DNA of 64,000 bases from Ulota crispa (GCA_963920765.1 OY987243.1:16802001-16866000), one strand, 5' to 3'; counted from the stretch's first letter, positions 12,054 to 23,865 are shown. The notes: generated by a model from the sequence alone, not told the origin. Program-made: numbers and translations.

Positions 12054-12239
12054 TTCTCTTAATCCTCAAAGAGCTCTACATTTAAAAGAAATCCAATTAA
12101 GTGATGAAAAAAATGATAAAAAAAGGACACTTGTGATTCTAACAAGTGACAACAACTAAAAACATTGCAAAGTGCTTCTAGAACTCTACAAATTAACAAA
12201 TATGTACTAATGCTATCAAATAATATAAAAACAAGACTA

Positions 12240-13420
12240 GAGGGTGGCTAGACAAACTCCTAGAGCTCAAGCATTGACAACTAGGCTCTTGGAGGTGCAC
12301 CTAGTGACCCCCAATTTTCAACCAACAAACACAGAAAAAACACATAAAGCATTCATTTTTGAAGTTTGAGGGTCAATGGGCACACCCTTAGGAGCTAAGT
12401 TGTCCACAACTAAGCTCCTAGAAGTGTGCCCAGCTACTACAAAATTTTCAACCATACAAATAATAAAAATACAGAACAAGTATTTGTGCACTTAAAAGAT
12501 GGTTCAAACTACCTCCTAGAGCTTTTTTGTAGAGGAATGAGATCTTGCGGATGTGCCCAATGGTCCTCATTTTTCACAAAATTATGCCTTGTATCATCAT
12601 TTTTCATGAATTTGTGAAAAATGGGGACGGCTAGGTCCATCCCTAGGAGCATCCTCTTGGATGAGGATGCTTCTAAGGGTGTACCCAATTGTCCCCATTT
12701 TCCACTGAACATTTTTCATGAATTTGTGAAAAATGGGGACGGTTGGGTCTACCCCTGGGAGCATCCTCTTCCAAAAAGATGCTGCTAGGGGTGGACCCAA
12801 CCGTCCCCATTTTTCACAAAATCATGCCATGTTTGAACATTTTTCATGAATTTGTGAAAAATAGGGACGGCTGGGTCCACCCCTAGGAGCATCCTCGTCC
12901 AAGAGGATGCTCCTAGGGGTGCACCCAACCGTTCCCATTCTTCACAAATTCATGCCTTGTGTTAACATTTTTCATGAATTTATGGAAAATGGAGACGGTT
13001 GGGTCCACTCCAAGGAACACATTGTTTCATTGATGTGCTCATGGGGGTGTCCTTAATTGCCATCACTTTTGCAACTATATAATTCTAAACTTTAAAAGGC
13101 ATGATTTTGTGCGCTTTGAAGATGGGTAGGTATACCCTTAGGAGCTTTTTTTTGGAGGACTAAGCTCCTAGGGGCGTGCCTAGCCATCCGTAAGTTTTCC
13201 ACCATGAAACAAAATAACAATAAACTAAGGGTATTTGTGCAATTTGGAGATGGTTGGGCACACCCTAAGAGCTTAATTTTCCAAAATTGAGGTCTCGGGT
13301 TGTGCCCATTTGCCCCCAAGTTTTTTATCACAACAAATAATAAATATAAAGGGCATTTATTTGTGAACTTTGGAGATAATTGGCACACCCCTAGGAGCTT
13401 TATTTCAGGCAACTATGTTA
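12240..13420. repeat. Tandem array of about ten palindromic (hairpin) units
   Basis: Each unit of 110-128 bp is an inverted repeat. The central copies (12605-12710, 12717-12826, 12845-12954, 12973-13076) have arms of roughly 50 bp reading GTGAAAAATGGGGACGG, TGGGTCCACCCCTAGGAGC, ATCCTC, then a short loop and the complement. More divergent units flank them at about 12240, 12370, 12490, 13120, 13245 and 13370, sharing the core CACACCCCTAGGAGC...GCTCCTAGGGGTGTG. Related units recur at 14693-14900. The apparent minus-strand proteins here (12509-12800, 13092-13412) are by-products of the repeats. Confidence 0.85.
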
Positions 13421-13785
13421 GAAATATCATGAAATGTTAAAATAAGCCACTCTAGCCTATAAGATATTGGTAATTTCTTGAGAAATTAAGCTTAATCTGT
13501 GAAAAAAAAAAGGATAAGAAAGAGTGTAACAAAAATTACTCAAGAATGAACTTTTGATGCAATATAAATGTGGATTTTTGATTTTTACCTATTCTGGTTT
13601 CATAGGTGCACTTTAAACAGCTACCTCTAGAACCTTGTTCCAAAACTAGTTTGAACCAATCAAATGCAAGGTAACAACATCTTTTTGAAATCTATTTTAG
13701 AGTCAACTCTTGATAATTTGAGGCTAGTCTACTTTGCCATTATTGGACAGCAACCGTTTATGGTATTCCTACTTTAAATCCTTAA

Positions 13786-14687
13786 CCCCTGAGTGTCCCC
13801 TCGAGGGACAAATGGGATTTTGGGCAGGTACCTATGGCCTCAATTTTGTCTTGATTTTTTGAAACTTTTATTGAAGATAGGAAAAAAATAGCTTTTAGAG
13901 AATATAGTTTTCATTCCAATCTATGCCCAAAAGCAAAAGATATGCCCAATTAAGCAAAAATTTATGGAAATTGGGCAGAGTTTTAATTTTTTTTTTTTTA
14001 CTAACTTTTTTCTGATAGGTTGTATTTTTTTCTACATCTAAAGCTTTGAATCATTCCATTTGGACTAGCTATGAGAAAGTTATGGACAATCTTATTTTTT
14101 GGGCAACTTAAGCATCTTCTTGAAAAAAAAACTTATAAACTTCATTTTTGGATGTAAGTTTAACATTTTTTCAAAAAAAAATTGATGAACAGGGCAAAGT
14201 TTGCTTTCTAGAATAATCTCACCATTGGGACAATTGCATTTCAATTCCATTGTAAGGTTATTAACAATTTTGGGTTTTGTTTAATCTCAAACCTTCTTCT
14301 ACCTAATGTTTTTCTTAAGAATGAAAATAATGTATTTCTTGTTTTTTTTTTTTTTTTTTCCAATGACTCTCGACTCAATTTCCCACCATAGGAAAATAAA
14401 CCTCAGAACTGAGGGGTGCAAAAATTTTAAGTGAAAAAAGTTCAAAGTCAAATAATCTAGTCATGCAAGCTGCAAAAAGTTTGTTTTAAAACTTTAAACG
14501 CAAATATCTTGCAATCTGTGCGGTCAAAGTTTTTGAATTTTTGTTTTCACATTCTTATATTATTCTAGTATAAAATCCTACAATTAAATATGCAAAAAGA
14601 TCAATTTTCAAACTTTCTTACTCTTTGCAGTAGAAATTGCAGTTCTAAGTGTCTTTTGACAAAATAAAGGCCCCAAGGAGTTAGGGG
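13786..14687. mobile_element. TTAA element (900-bp subfamily)
   Basis: Intact TTAA at 13782-13785 and 14688-14691. Left end CCCCTGAGTGTCCCC, right end inward CCCCTAACTCCTTGG. The interior shares order with the copies at 18630 and 55193 (GGGATTTTGGGCAGG near the left; AAACTTTTATTGAAG). It lies between the main palindrome array and its downstream units. 902 bp. Confidence 0.65.
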
Positions 14688-14692
14688 TTAAG

Positions 14693-14900
14693 CTATTGGA
14701 GGTGTACCTAGCCATTTTTGTTGCTCAAGAAGCAAATGTAATACATCACAAAAAAGGCATTCATTTTAGGAATTTTGGGGGTGGCCAATCATTCATTTAG
14801 CAATTTAGGAAGTGGTCAATCATTCATTTTAGCAATTTGAGGGTGGTTGGACGCATCTCTAGGAGTTTAGTCAAGGATGACTAGGCTCTTGGTGGTCTAA
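14693..14900. repeat. Outlying units of the palindrome array
   Basis: Degenerate copies of the hairpin unit, such as GGTGGTTGGACGCATCTCTA followed by the inverted partner TAGGCTCTTGGTGGT. A 30-bp direct repeat (AATCATTCATTTAGCAATTT) lies at about 14787-14845. Only the 902-bp TTAA element and a plain 360-bp spacer separate these from the main array. Confidence 0.5.
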
Positions 14901-15866
14901 TGAGCCACCTCCATATCATTATTGAATAATCACTAAACCTAAATTTAGCCAAGTTTTGGCTATTCAACCCTCATATGCAAGAAAAATCATGGTCATCCTT
15001 TAACATGATTGCTTCAATATTTTAAAGAAGGTAAGTCTAGTGCTAGTGGATGATATGAATAACTCACAAGTCGGTCATTGTTATAGCTGCTTTGAGGATA
15101 TACTAGAAATGATTGCATTTCACTTGATCATGTTCACATTGGTAAGCTTTTTCTTTTTTTGGGTAGGTTGAACTTCATTGTACTTTTTATTGTTTACACT
15201 TGAATGCCCAAAGCACCAAATTTGGTGTCCAAAAAATTTCAAGAAGCTTGAAACTTTGTGGAAGGCACAACTTTGAATGTTTTAAGGTTAGTTTTTGGGA
15301 GAGGTTCTGAGTTGAATTTAGCTCCAACGTTCAATTTAATCTTCCTAAATATCTTATTGCTGAAAACACAAAAGTTTCTAACCACCCTCTTCATGTGTGA
15401 TCTTGTTTTGTTGAGTCTTCAGTTTATGTAAAAGAAGACAAGATCTCTAAAATTGATGAACCCCTACAATTGGTTCCACTTATAAGTCTGTAGAACAAGA
15501 TATGAAGTTCTAGAATCTATATTATAGTTTTAGAGTGTATATTCTCCTTCTAAGTTTGATTTCAATTTCAATTTTGAAACCCAATTGGCCATCAAGTGGT
15601 TCAAGTATTGATATGCTTTATGTACATTTCACAATGTCTCCTAGTCTAACAAGAAGGATTGTAATTTTACACGCACTCTCTTTTAGAGTGACATAATTGA
15701 ATGAACAATTTAGTTTTTTGTAAAAACTTTCTCCCCTTTAGTACAAGTTGAAATTTTCTATATATTGATATTCAAAACCCTCTTCTTCTTCAGTGTAGAT
15801 TTCATATGAAAAATTAGAAAAAATGTTGGATGAGATTGCTTTTGTGCAAATGTTGTCAGTCAATAA
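14901..15866. other. AT-rich spacer with one possible element end
   Basis: No gene. At about 15195-15230 the motif TTGAATGCCCAAAGCACC resembles the ends of the TTAA elements (compare 2555-2586 and 5530-5552), but no partner end was found. Confidence 0.35.
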
Positions 15867-15875
15867 TTATCTAAA

Positions 15876-16188
15876 GGGAGAAGTTCATGGATACCCTTGA
15901 AGTTTGCATTATTTTTGTAGATATCCTTGCTTTTTCAGAAATATCACAAACACCCTTGGAACAAAAAACTTAGGCGTTTGTTTTGTTATGGATGCCACTT
16001 CCTTTCTTCCTTTGTGCGCACACTACTTTTTTCTTGTTATGCATGCGTATAAAGGAAGCAAGGAAGTGGCATGCACAACAAAATAAACGCCTAAATTTTT
16101 TTATCCAAGGGTATTTGTGATAATTCTGGAAAAGCAGGGGTATTTATGAAAATATTGCAAATTTTTGGAGTATCCATGAAATTTTCCC
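15876..16188. mobile_element. MULE-like palindromic MITE, copy 1
   Basis: A 313-bp foldback: it begins GGGAGAAGTTCATGGATACC and ends with the near-complement GTATCCATGAAATTTTCCC. Flanked by TTATCTAAA (15867-15875) and TTATCCAAA (16189-16197), a 9-bp target duplication with one change. Nine-bp duplications are the hallmark of Mutator-like elements. The same element sits in the S30 gene at 54323. The small frame inside has no meaning. Confidence 0.8.
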
Positions 16189-16865
16189 TTATCCAAATAG
16201 TCATATATTCTACATTTTACCGCTACAACAAGGATGTTTCTAGTTTAGCTTAGAATTAGCCTAAAGAGGAAGGCCTTCTTTTTTACATGCGTTTGTAAAT
16301 TACATTATCTCATTCTCTTATATTTGAGTTATTCAATGATCCATCTTTTGAGTGGTTGTACATGAAGCTCATAACTCACTTTGTAACTTTGAATTTATTC
16401 TTTATACAATATTATCACCAAATTGACTTTTAACAAAACATTTCACATTTCCACGGTTATAGGTATAGAAACATGTCCGTGGTCATAGGTCCCCAAATCT
16501 TTTATAAATAGAAACTTTTGTTTGAATTTTACTATTTTTTGAAAGAAATATGAAGTAGATTTATGATTTTTGAAAGTTTTAAAGTTCAAGGCTCACAAGC
16601 TCATGGTATTCATGCTCAAGGCTCACAAGCTCGTTGCTTGAGGCTTGCATGCTAGCATCGTTGCTTCAAACACATAAGTTAAGGGTGAAGGCTTTAATCA
16701 TGATTTGTTTGTTGTTTATTTTAATTGTTTTTCTAATCATGCTTAATGTTTTGTTTATTTTAATTGTTTCTTGCTTGCTTAATCAAGCCATGTTGTTGCT
16801 TATTTTAATCATTTTTTGCTTATTTTAATGGTTTTTGTGACAGGTGAGGCTAATCATTTTTTTAA

Positions 16866-17278
16866 GGGAATTGATATGTGCCCACCAAGGGTTGGTATTT
16901 GCACACCCTCTTAGGAGGTAAATTATAGATTTCTACCATCAAAAAGCTAAATTTGAGAATTTTGAATTCAGATTTGGAGTTAGAGACCATGGTTTACTCT
17001 AGAACCATAAAAAAAGTTGCAATTAAACAACACTCAATAAAAAAGCTTAGCTAGGGGAAAAAATGTTACTTTTACTTTTGTTTGTAAAAAAAAAAAAGCT
17101 TTTTCATTGGATGTTGTTCAATTGCAAACTTTTTTATGGTTCTGAAATAAACCATGGTCTCTAAGTCCAAATTTGAATTCAAAATTCTCAAATTCATCTT
17201 TTTGATGGTAGAAAGCTACAATTTACCTCCCAAGGTGATGTGCAACTATCAACCCCCGGTGTGCACATATCCATTTCC
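16866..17278. mobile_element. Palindromic MITE with GGGAATTGATATGTGC ends, copy 1
   Basis: A 413-bp inverted repeat whose arms pair almost throughout (GGGAATTGATATGTGC..., ACCATGGTTTACTCTAGAAC... and complements). The flanks TTTTTTTAA and TTTTTTGAT match 7 of 9. It closely matches the copy at 26363-26773, which has a perfect 9-bp duplication. Confidence 0.7.
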
Positions 17279-18011
17279 TTTTTTGATTGTTTTTTTAAAT
17301 GTGTGATAGGTGAGGCTTATTTTAATTGTTTTTTTAATGTGTGATAAGAGATATCAATCTGAGAACTTTTTTTGAGAACCTTTTTAGGATTATTTTTATC
17401 ATCCCCATGGCCCCATGCATGCCCCATGGCACATGTGCAATTTTATCATGCAACCCCTCTTAACTAATACATACATACGGCCACCGGCTGTTCTATTATA
17501 CAAAGAAGATAAGGACGTGGAATGCTTTGAGATTATTTCTCGTAGAGTATAGTTTTATGCAAGGTCATGGTTTTTTTGTTGACACAAATGAAACCAAAAT
17601 CTCATTGCAACATAAAAAAAACTTGCCTCCTAAAGAGCCTCAAGTAATAAAATTCAAAAAGACGAGAAAAGAAATTAAACTCAAAAAGAAGAGAAAGGAC
17701 AAAATTAAATAAAAATTAATGGGGAGTACCAACATTGCAAGAGCCAGAAGGTCACAACATCCCATGGCAAACCACAAAAACACTATGGCCTAATCAAAAG
17801 AAATAAACCAAGGAAAACAGTAAACGTGGAATGGGTCCACAGTTTTCCAAGACTTTGTTTCCTTGCAATTGTTGCAATGGTGAGGGAGGTACAATAAAAC
17901 TATAAAAGCATCATCAATAGAACACTCACCAAGTATACTATTGTCTCTTGCTTTGTGTAAAATCAGAAGTTGTGATTGTTATCATTGAGAATGCATTTGA
18001 AAGTGCATTAA
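17279..18011. other. AT-rich spacer
   Basis: The frame at 17527-17712 ends in a Lys-rich low-complexity tract and lacks relatives I know; it is probably not a gene. The rest shows no element boundaries. Confidence 0.4.
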
Positions 18012-18629
18012 CCCCTAAAGCAGGCCTCTCTAATTCACTTATTGTCATAAATTAACAAATTAAGTTAATTTATGCACATATTGAAAGTTAATTTGTATTT
18101 TGTCATAAACTAACAAGCTTATCTTTATTATGCGCATTTTTGATATCAAAATTAATTGTGACGAGGTGTGGAAAAGCTTGCACTATAAAACCCCCTCAAG
18201 CAAGAGGTCAATCAACAATTTACAATGCTCATCCTTCAAAAGTTTAAGAATAGAGAAGTCAGATTCAATTGTGGCCATGTTAGGGAACATGGTGGCTATG
18301 CCGCCAAAAAAGTTGTGTAGTGACTCAAAGCGGCCTTCAACAATCTTCCAAGCTTCATAAAACAAAATTGCAATGTTGTCACAACCATCCAATGATACAA
18401 TCAAAGCCGATTCACTCAAATAGGCAACCTTGAGGGCACAAACTCTTGCTCAATGTTGGCAATGGTTTGCTCGTTCCATGACTGTTGCAACTATGCCAGA
18501 AATTTTACAGCACATTTGTGTATCCATATGATTGTAAGGGAAAAGTTGGCTTAATTTGTGCACATGGTTGGAAGTTATTTTGTTAATTTGTGCATTTATT
18601 TTTAGAAAACATAAATTAGAGAGGCTTGT
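18012..18629. mobile_element. TTAA element carrying a transposase-like fragment
   Basis: TTAA (18008-18011) precedes CCCCTAAAGCAGGCCTCTC. The subterminal AGGCCTCTCTAATT recurs inverted (AATTAGAGAGGCTTG) at 18614-18628. The expected right terminus is missing: the sequence runs straight into the next element (CCTAAAGGCCC at 18630), as if a deletion fused two adjacent elements. Confidence 0.5.
18183..18419 (-). pseudogene. Fragment resembling the C-terminal part of a hAT-like transposase
   Basis: A 78-residue frame contains FPNMATIESDFSILKLLKDE followed by LLIDLLLEG. It recalls the ESDFS-x-x-K-x-x-KDE-x-(6,7)-L-x-D-x-x-LEG stretch I associate with hAT-type or related transposases; this is recollection, not a search. 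No BED finger or catalytic part lies nearby, so it is a relic. The start is arbitrary. Confidence 0.35.
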
Positions 18630-19560
18630 CCTAAAGGCCCAAATGGCCCCTCAGGGGCCAAATGGGGTTTTGGGCATGTACTACTTTGTGTAATTTTCTA
18701 AAACTTTTATAGAAAATGGGGAATTCAAAGATTTCCGTGGGCATCTAATTAATTCTTCATTATGACATTTGTTGAAGAAGTTATGCATGAATTTCTGAAA
18801 AAAGGGGGAGGGTGGGCATTCCAAAAATCCCTTAATAGTTTGCATATTTTCAAAAATAAAATCTAAAATTGGTTCTTTAGATTTACATATACGTGAGGTG
18901 CTTTGAATCATTCAATTTGATTAATGAGTGAGAAATTTTAGTTTGCAGGTAGGTATGGGACTCCCAAACCTCCATTCCTTTTGCCCCTTGTTAAATTTGG
19001 TGCTTTACTTTTTTGAGCTCTTTGTGTATTTTTTTTCCAACCATTTTTTTTCCAAGTTGTAGTAGATTGAGATTCCTTGGATTTCACCATTTGGATCAAA
19101 GTAATTCAGATTTCTGAATTTTACATAAATCCTCCAATTTTGCCTAGTGTATATGCAAATTCCATGGCCTTATGGCATTGCAAGATTTTACAAAGTATGA
19201 TTCACACCTCCAATTCATTTGAAAAATTCTCCCACGCTAAACTAATTTGGTCTTCTACATGGAAAAATAAACCTCAACTTTGCCTAGAGCAATTTATTTC
19301 ATAATGGAGCGGTCAAAGGCTTTTGAAATTTTTGAGTAGTAGGGAAAAAACTTTTATTTTTCACTTCAAATGTCAATATTCCACTCCTTTACATCTAGAA
19401 TGAGCTGATTTTTTTCCCACAAGTACCTCCCATAGTCTAGGGCAAAATCCTACGATTAAATTTCCAAAAAAGCAATTTTTCCTACCTTTCTACTCATTTC
19501 CTTAAAGGTGACAGTTTTTATAGTGACTTTCATAGAAAAAAGGGTTTGGGCCTTTAGGGG
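18630..19560. mobile_element. TTAA element (900-bp subfamily)
   Basis: Left CCTAAAGGCCCAAATGGCCC; right end inward CCCCTAAAGGCCCAAACCC next to TTAT. CTAAAGGCCCAAA matches at both ends. The interior is clearly related to 55193-56120 (TTTGGGCATGTACT; GAAGAAGTTATGCATGAATT). The left outer bases and TTAA are lost at the fusion with the preceding element. Confidence 0.65.
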
Positions 19561-19639
19561 ATAAATGCATTTTCAATGACATTACTCACAAGTTCTAAAG
19601 TTACATCTCACAACAAACAACATAAAACTATGTTTTTAA

Positions 19640-21385
19640 CCTTTAAACATCCACAGGGCTCTGTAGTCTAGGGTTTGTATAGTATCCATATGGTCGTAGA
19701 TGGTTATTGCAGAGGCTGGGGAGAGGGTTTGTGCGGAATCGCTTCCGACGGATGTGCTTGGATTGTCGGCGCGGTGCAATTGCTGCTTAGAAGGAACAAA
19801 TCGGTGTCCAGAATCAAGAAGTCGCAGATGCACCTAATGTAATACCTAGGGGCGGGTCACCTGGAGGGGAGTAGATTGCAAGCTTGAATACGTCCCATGA
19901 GGGGTGCCAGCTCTTCTTGAGTACACGGCCCAGATGGCGGGAAGCATTCCGGTTTATTCTAGCACATGCATACGATGGGGGAACAACTCCGAGATTACTT
20001 AAGCACCTAGATGTATAGGAGTGGGACACTATATCACTAATGGTTTCATTGTACAAAAGGGAGCCCGTTTTTTGGTTACAAAGATTGACATTCTATTTGT
20101 CTTGACATCGCATCTAAGAAGGTTGTGATAGACTGCGCCTGTAGGTATGTGCTCCCCCAAGACACATCGGTGTCTCTTTTTATAAACTTGGTACCTCGTC
20201 GTCACCGTACCATGGCCGATGCATTTGGAACTTCAAAAAGATGCTGACTTTCAAACTTCAGAAGTGGGAACATGTACTTGAACAAAGCTCGATGATCAGA
20301 TGGCAATATTTGAGACACGGTCCACCAAAGCTTGTATTGCGTTTTGGCACAGAGATCTCTAGTTTACTTTGACGTCGTTGGAATTTGGTTGAACTTTGTC
20401 GGAATTTGATTGAGTTCTTCAGTTCTAGTGCCAGGGTGCATGGTGTCTTTGGTTCATGAGGTTCATTGCCATTGGGTGGGGACGTGTGGGTCGGGCTTGA
20501 GTGCTGAGGCAGCGGCAGTTTCAACGCTTGTTGGGCTTGCCAAAATTCCTAGATCCGTCCTTTTACGAGGTTCACACTCCAACTGGCGTAGTTACTAGAG
20601 ATTCAGCAAGTTTTCACGATTTCTATAGTGTATGTGAATTGACCTGTTACTTATCAATGGCCTTTTGCTTGTATTTGCATTTGGTCACGGCGGGGGGCTT
20701 CTACCTTTGCTGATTGCAAGTGACCAGTTCCGCTGTAACTGCAATGATGCACATGCCTTTCAGAATTACCGTGAAATGAATAGCACCGCGTCAGAAACGG
20801 AGTTCCCTTAGGGATAGCAGCACGCTACACGACTCCATCACTTTTGGGTGGATTCTAAGACTAGGATTTCCCATCAACACAAACACTATGACGACAAGCA
20901 TAAGCGCATTACTAGCCAAGCTCCTGTAAAGCACAAGACTGCAACTACATCATTCTTCTTGACAAGCTTCTGGATAGGAAGAGACATAAACCATGTCATT
21001 GACCTTGCCACATCCGCCTCACTCCAAAGTGAAGGACACCCCACTCTCTCTCGCACAATCGTCCTTGCAAGCAGAACAAAATGAAGAGTCTCGCCAAATC
21101 TGACGCCATGAAGCAGAGCAGTGACCACGCAATCGCCTGGTGACCCATTTCACTGCTAGGCCTGCCGGATTATCCCCTCCATACATATTTGTAGCAGATG
21201 TTGCATACAATTGCTTCCTGATGGGGGAGGAATCAATAATTGAAATGGAAAATTATCAGGAAATGTCGAGGTCAACGCTAATACCGTCTCACCAAGTTCT
21301 TGAAGAAAATGGCACCCCTGAAGATCCTTGAATACGTGAAATATACAAAATTCTGGCCACATCGGCACGCCTGGACGTTTAGGGG
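19640..21385. mobile_element. Large TTAA-flanked segment with GC-richer cargo
   Basis: Intact TTAA at 19636-19639 and 21386-21389. Left CCTTTAAACATCC, right end inward CCCCTAAACGTCC, 10 of 13 matching. At 1,746 bp it is about twice the usual size. Unlike its neighbours it is close to gene-like in base composition, with many short frames on both strands (for example 19814-20056, 20258-20524 and 20886-21128, all minus). None is recognisable and none is continuous. Captured host sequence is the simplest reading. Confidence 0.45.
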
Positions 21386-21389
21386 TTAA

Positions 21390-21954
21390 TGAGTTGTTAA
21401 AGTGTCTCATTAATAATGTTGTATCAATCATAAAAAAATACCACATATCATTGCTCCAGCTATTGTGTGCTATTCATCAAAATCTATATAGTTGCTCAAT
21501 AGAATAAGCAAGACACTATAATATAGTGTCTTTACAAAAATTCAATATTTGACAATCTTGAAAAGTGTGAAATTGAGGGTATTGCAATGAAGATGCAACA
21601 CAAACTCATTTTATTTTGCATGAGCATTCCATACGTTATGAGAGCAATTTGACATACCATTGGAGATGCTCCTAGCTAATTACCATTGCTGCCAATCTGC
21701 TTATGCAATGCAAGTGATGTCCAAAGAGAACTGGAATTTAGTGTATGCCAACTGATTCAAATTGCAAAAAGTTGGTTGAATTTTAAACTACCAGCTTATT
21801 AAATATCCATCAACGAAAAAATACCAATTATAATAAACTAGAGTATAAATATAGAAAATAACTAGTGAGATGTTGGATTGTAGCAGGTGAAGTGAAGATT
21901 CATCCTCAAATGTTGAATTTGCAACCTTGCAATGCACGATTGGCAACAATGCTG
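21390..21954. other. AT-rich spacer, nothing recognised
   Basis: No element ends or credible frames. Confidence 0.4.
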
Positions 21955-21958
21955 TTAA

Positions 21959-22925
21959 CCCCTCATCGCCTAAGGTCCAAAGAGGGTTTAGGGCATTCTT
22001 CCTTTCAAGTGTTGTAAGTCTCAATGTCAGTGGAGTATGAAAATTCAACCGTACAATCTTGTGGTGTGCATGTTGTAGATGATGTAGATCAAATTTGGGG
22101 TCATTTGACCACATAGATTGGAAGATTATAATGTTTTAGTGCTAAAAAAAGATGCTAAAATTTTCCTAAAAATGCAGTTGAAGGTGAAATTTCATTTTTA
22201 AACCTACTCAAATGAAAAAAATTAAAATGTAGAGTGATTCAAATCAATATACAAACACATTGGTGAAAGAAATTTCAACCAATATACTTATTTTGTTTGC
22301 AACATTGTTTTGAAATGTCAAAATACAATGAAAAAAGTATCAAAAAATCACATCTATGGCTAAACCTCCTTCTACTAAAATGCTTCTCAATCACTCATAA
22401 CTTTTTAGATCGAAATGGAATTTAAACCACATCAACTAGATTAGTATGTGCAACTTTTCCAATAACAAATACTAAAAACAAAGTTTCCAAGAAGAAGTTA
22501 TAAGCCACCAAAGTTCATTGTAATGCAAAAATGTGTGGATTTGAACTCTGAGTTGCTTCCAAACATTCAGGTAAACTTGGATTGACATGAAAACTATACC
22601 ACAATTTCTAAACATTGAGGGGAATAGAACCCAACAAATTTTATTGAAAAAGACCATTTGATGAAAAAGATACAAGCCCCCAAAGTTGCAGCCATCACAA
22701 TGCAATGTGGTGAACTCAAATTGACCTTGTGAACTTTGAATGGCTTTCACAAACTCAATATGAATTAGATTGGTCTAAAAATGTTATCATTGAAACTAGA
22801 CTAATATGCAAAACTTTGCCAACAACTTTTACTAAATTTGGACAATGGATGCAAAATTTACAGAACTTCAAGTTGCAATGATGGACTATTAGAGGATAGA
22901 AACCACCCCCTTAGGTAATGAGGGG
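21959..22925. mobile_element. TTAA element with CCCCTCAT ends
   Basis: Intact TTAA at 21955-21958 and 22926-22929. Left CCCCTCATCGCCTAAGG; right inward CCCCTCATTACCTAAGG, 15 of 17 matching. 967 bp, no coding capacity. Confidence 0.75.
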
Positions 22926-23432
22926 TTAATGTTGAGAATTTCTCCACCAACAACATTGCAGTACAACACTGCAACCTAGGGTTTTTTTTTGGGTTTTTTT
23001 TTGGGTTTTCTGACCAATGGATGTGTGGCATTCTTTGAAATGGTTTGTAACTTGCAGGCTCCAACCCTATTTTTGGTTGGAGTTGAGGGTGGTCCCTATG
23101 CATGAATTCTTGCAGCATCATGGTTATTAATAATGAAATTAAGGAGAAGCTAGTACAATCAACTTTTTTGACAGTGTCTTTGAATCCATTTCATCATAAA
23201 ATGATGATATCAACTCTCAATCTGATAAATTTTCTATGAAAGCCTAGGCAGCAATGCAATTTTTGGAAAAACTTCTCCTTTTTTTTCTATAGGCTTGAAG
23301 CTTGCTTTTTGGTTTTTTGAGACAATTGGGCCTTTTATTGCCCAAAAAAAACCTTGCTGCAACCCACTGTAGTCATACAAGAGAAGTATACTCCCCATAC
23401 TATAACTAATAGCCGCAAGGTTGCAACCCTAA

Positions 23433-23865
23433 GGGCATCTCCACCGGTCTGGTTGTTCACAGGCTCGTTGAAGTTATTTAAGCGGGCTCTCGGAGATAAT
23501 TTAGCATGGTCATGTGCTGGAATCTCCATTGAAGCAAGAAGGGGTCAAATGCAGCATGGTTCAATGCAGTTTTTGTGGCTACAAGGGCAGAGCTGTATTT
23601 GCCACATACCACATGGTCCCAGCCTCCTAAATAGCAAATCCCAGCAAATCCAATAGAAAGCCAAGGAGTGGGACAATGATTCTTGGAGCTTAAAATAACC
23701 CAAATTAACAAGCTTGCTATGAAAGACAAATGTCCTAGGAGGTCACTGTCCCCGGACGCTGGCCGCTCTGAGATTTGAATAGGGCAAGCCACCAGTGGAA
23801 CAGCAGCGTGTACAAAGCCCACCGGTCACGTTCTTTCTGGGTTTCATCAATTGGTGGAAATGCTC
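23433..23865. mobile_element. PIF/Harbinger-like (Tourist-type) MITE
   Basis: Ends GGGCATCTCCACC on the left and GGTGGAAATGCTC on the right, each flanked by TAA (23430-23432, 23866-23868). A 3-bp TAA/TTA duplication and GAGCATCTCCA-like termini are typical of this group in plants. The interior is GC-richer than its surroundings. 433 bp. Confidence 0.6.

Larger units (their letters stand above)
9190..16670. repeat. Possible 7.5-kb element with degenerate inverted ends
   Basis: The segment at 9205-9320 (GCTAGCAAGCAAGCGTG, GAGCATGAGCTTGTGA, ACCTATGACCGTGGAAC) reappears in reverse complement, in the same order, at about 16450-16665. Between them lie the palindrome array, several smaller elements and decayed frames. 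This could be an old large DNA transposon or two inverted copies of a smaller repeat. Confidence 0.35.

Noticed and set aside
12509..12800. Minus-strand frames with repeated peptide (KRMLxGxD...VPIFHKFMKN)
   Set aside because: They only reflect the palindromic tandem repeats; no start or gene context.
17527..17712. 61-codon Lys-rich frame
   Set aside because: Low complexity, no splice or promoter context, no recognisable family.
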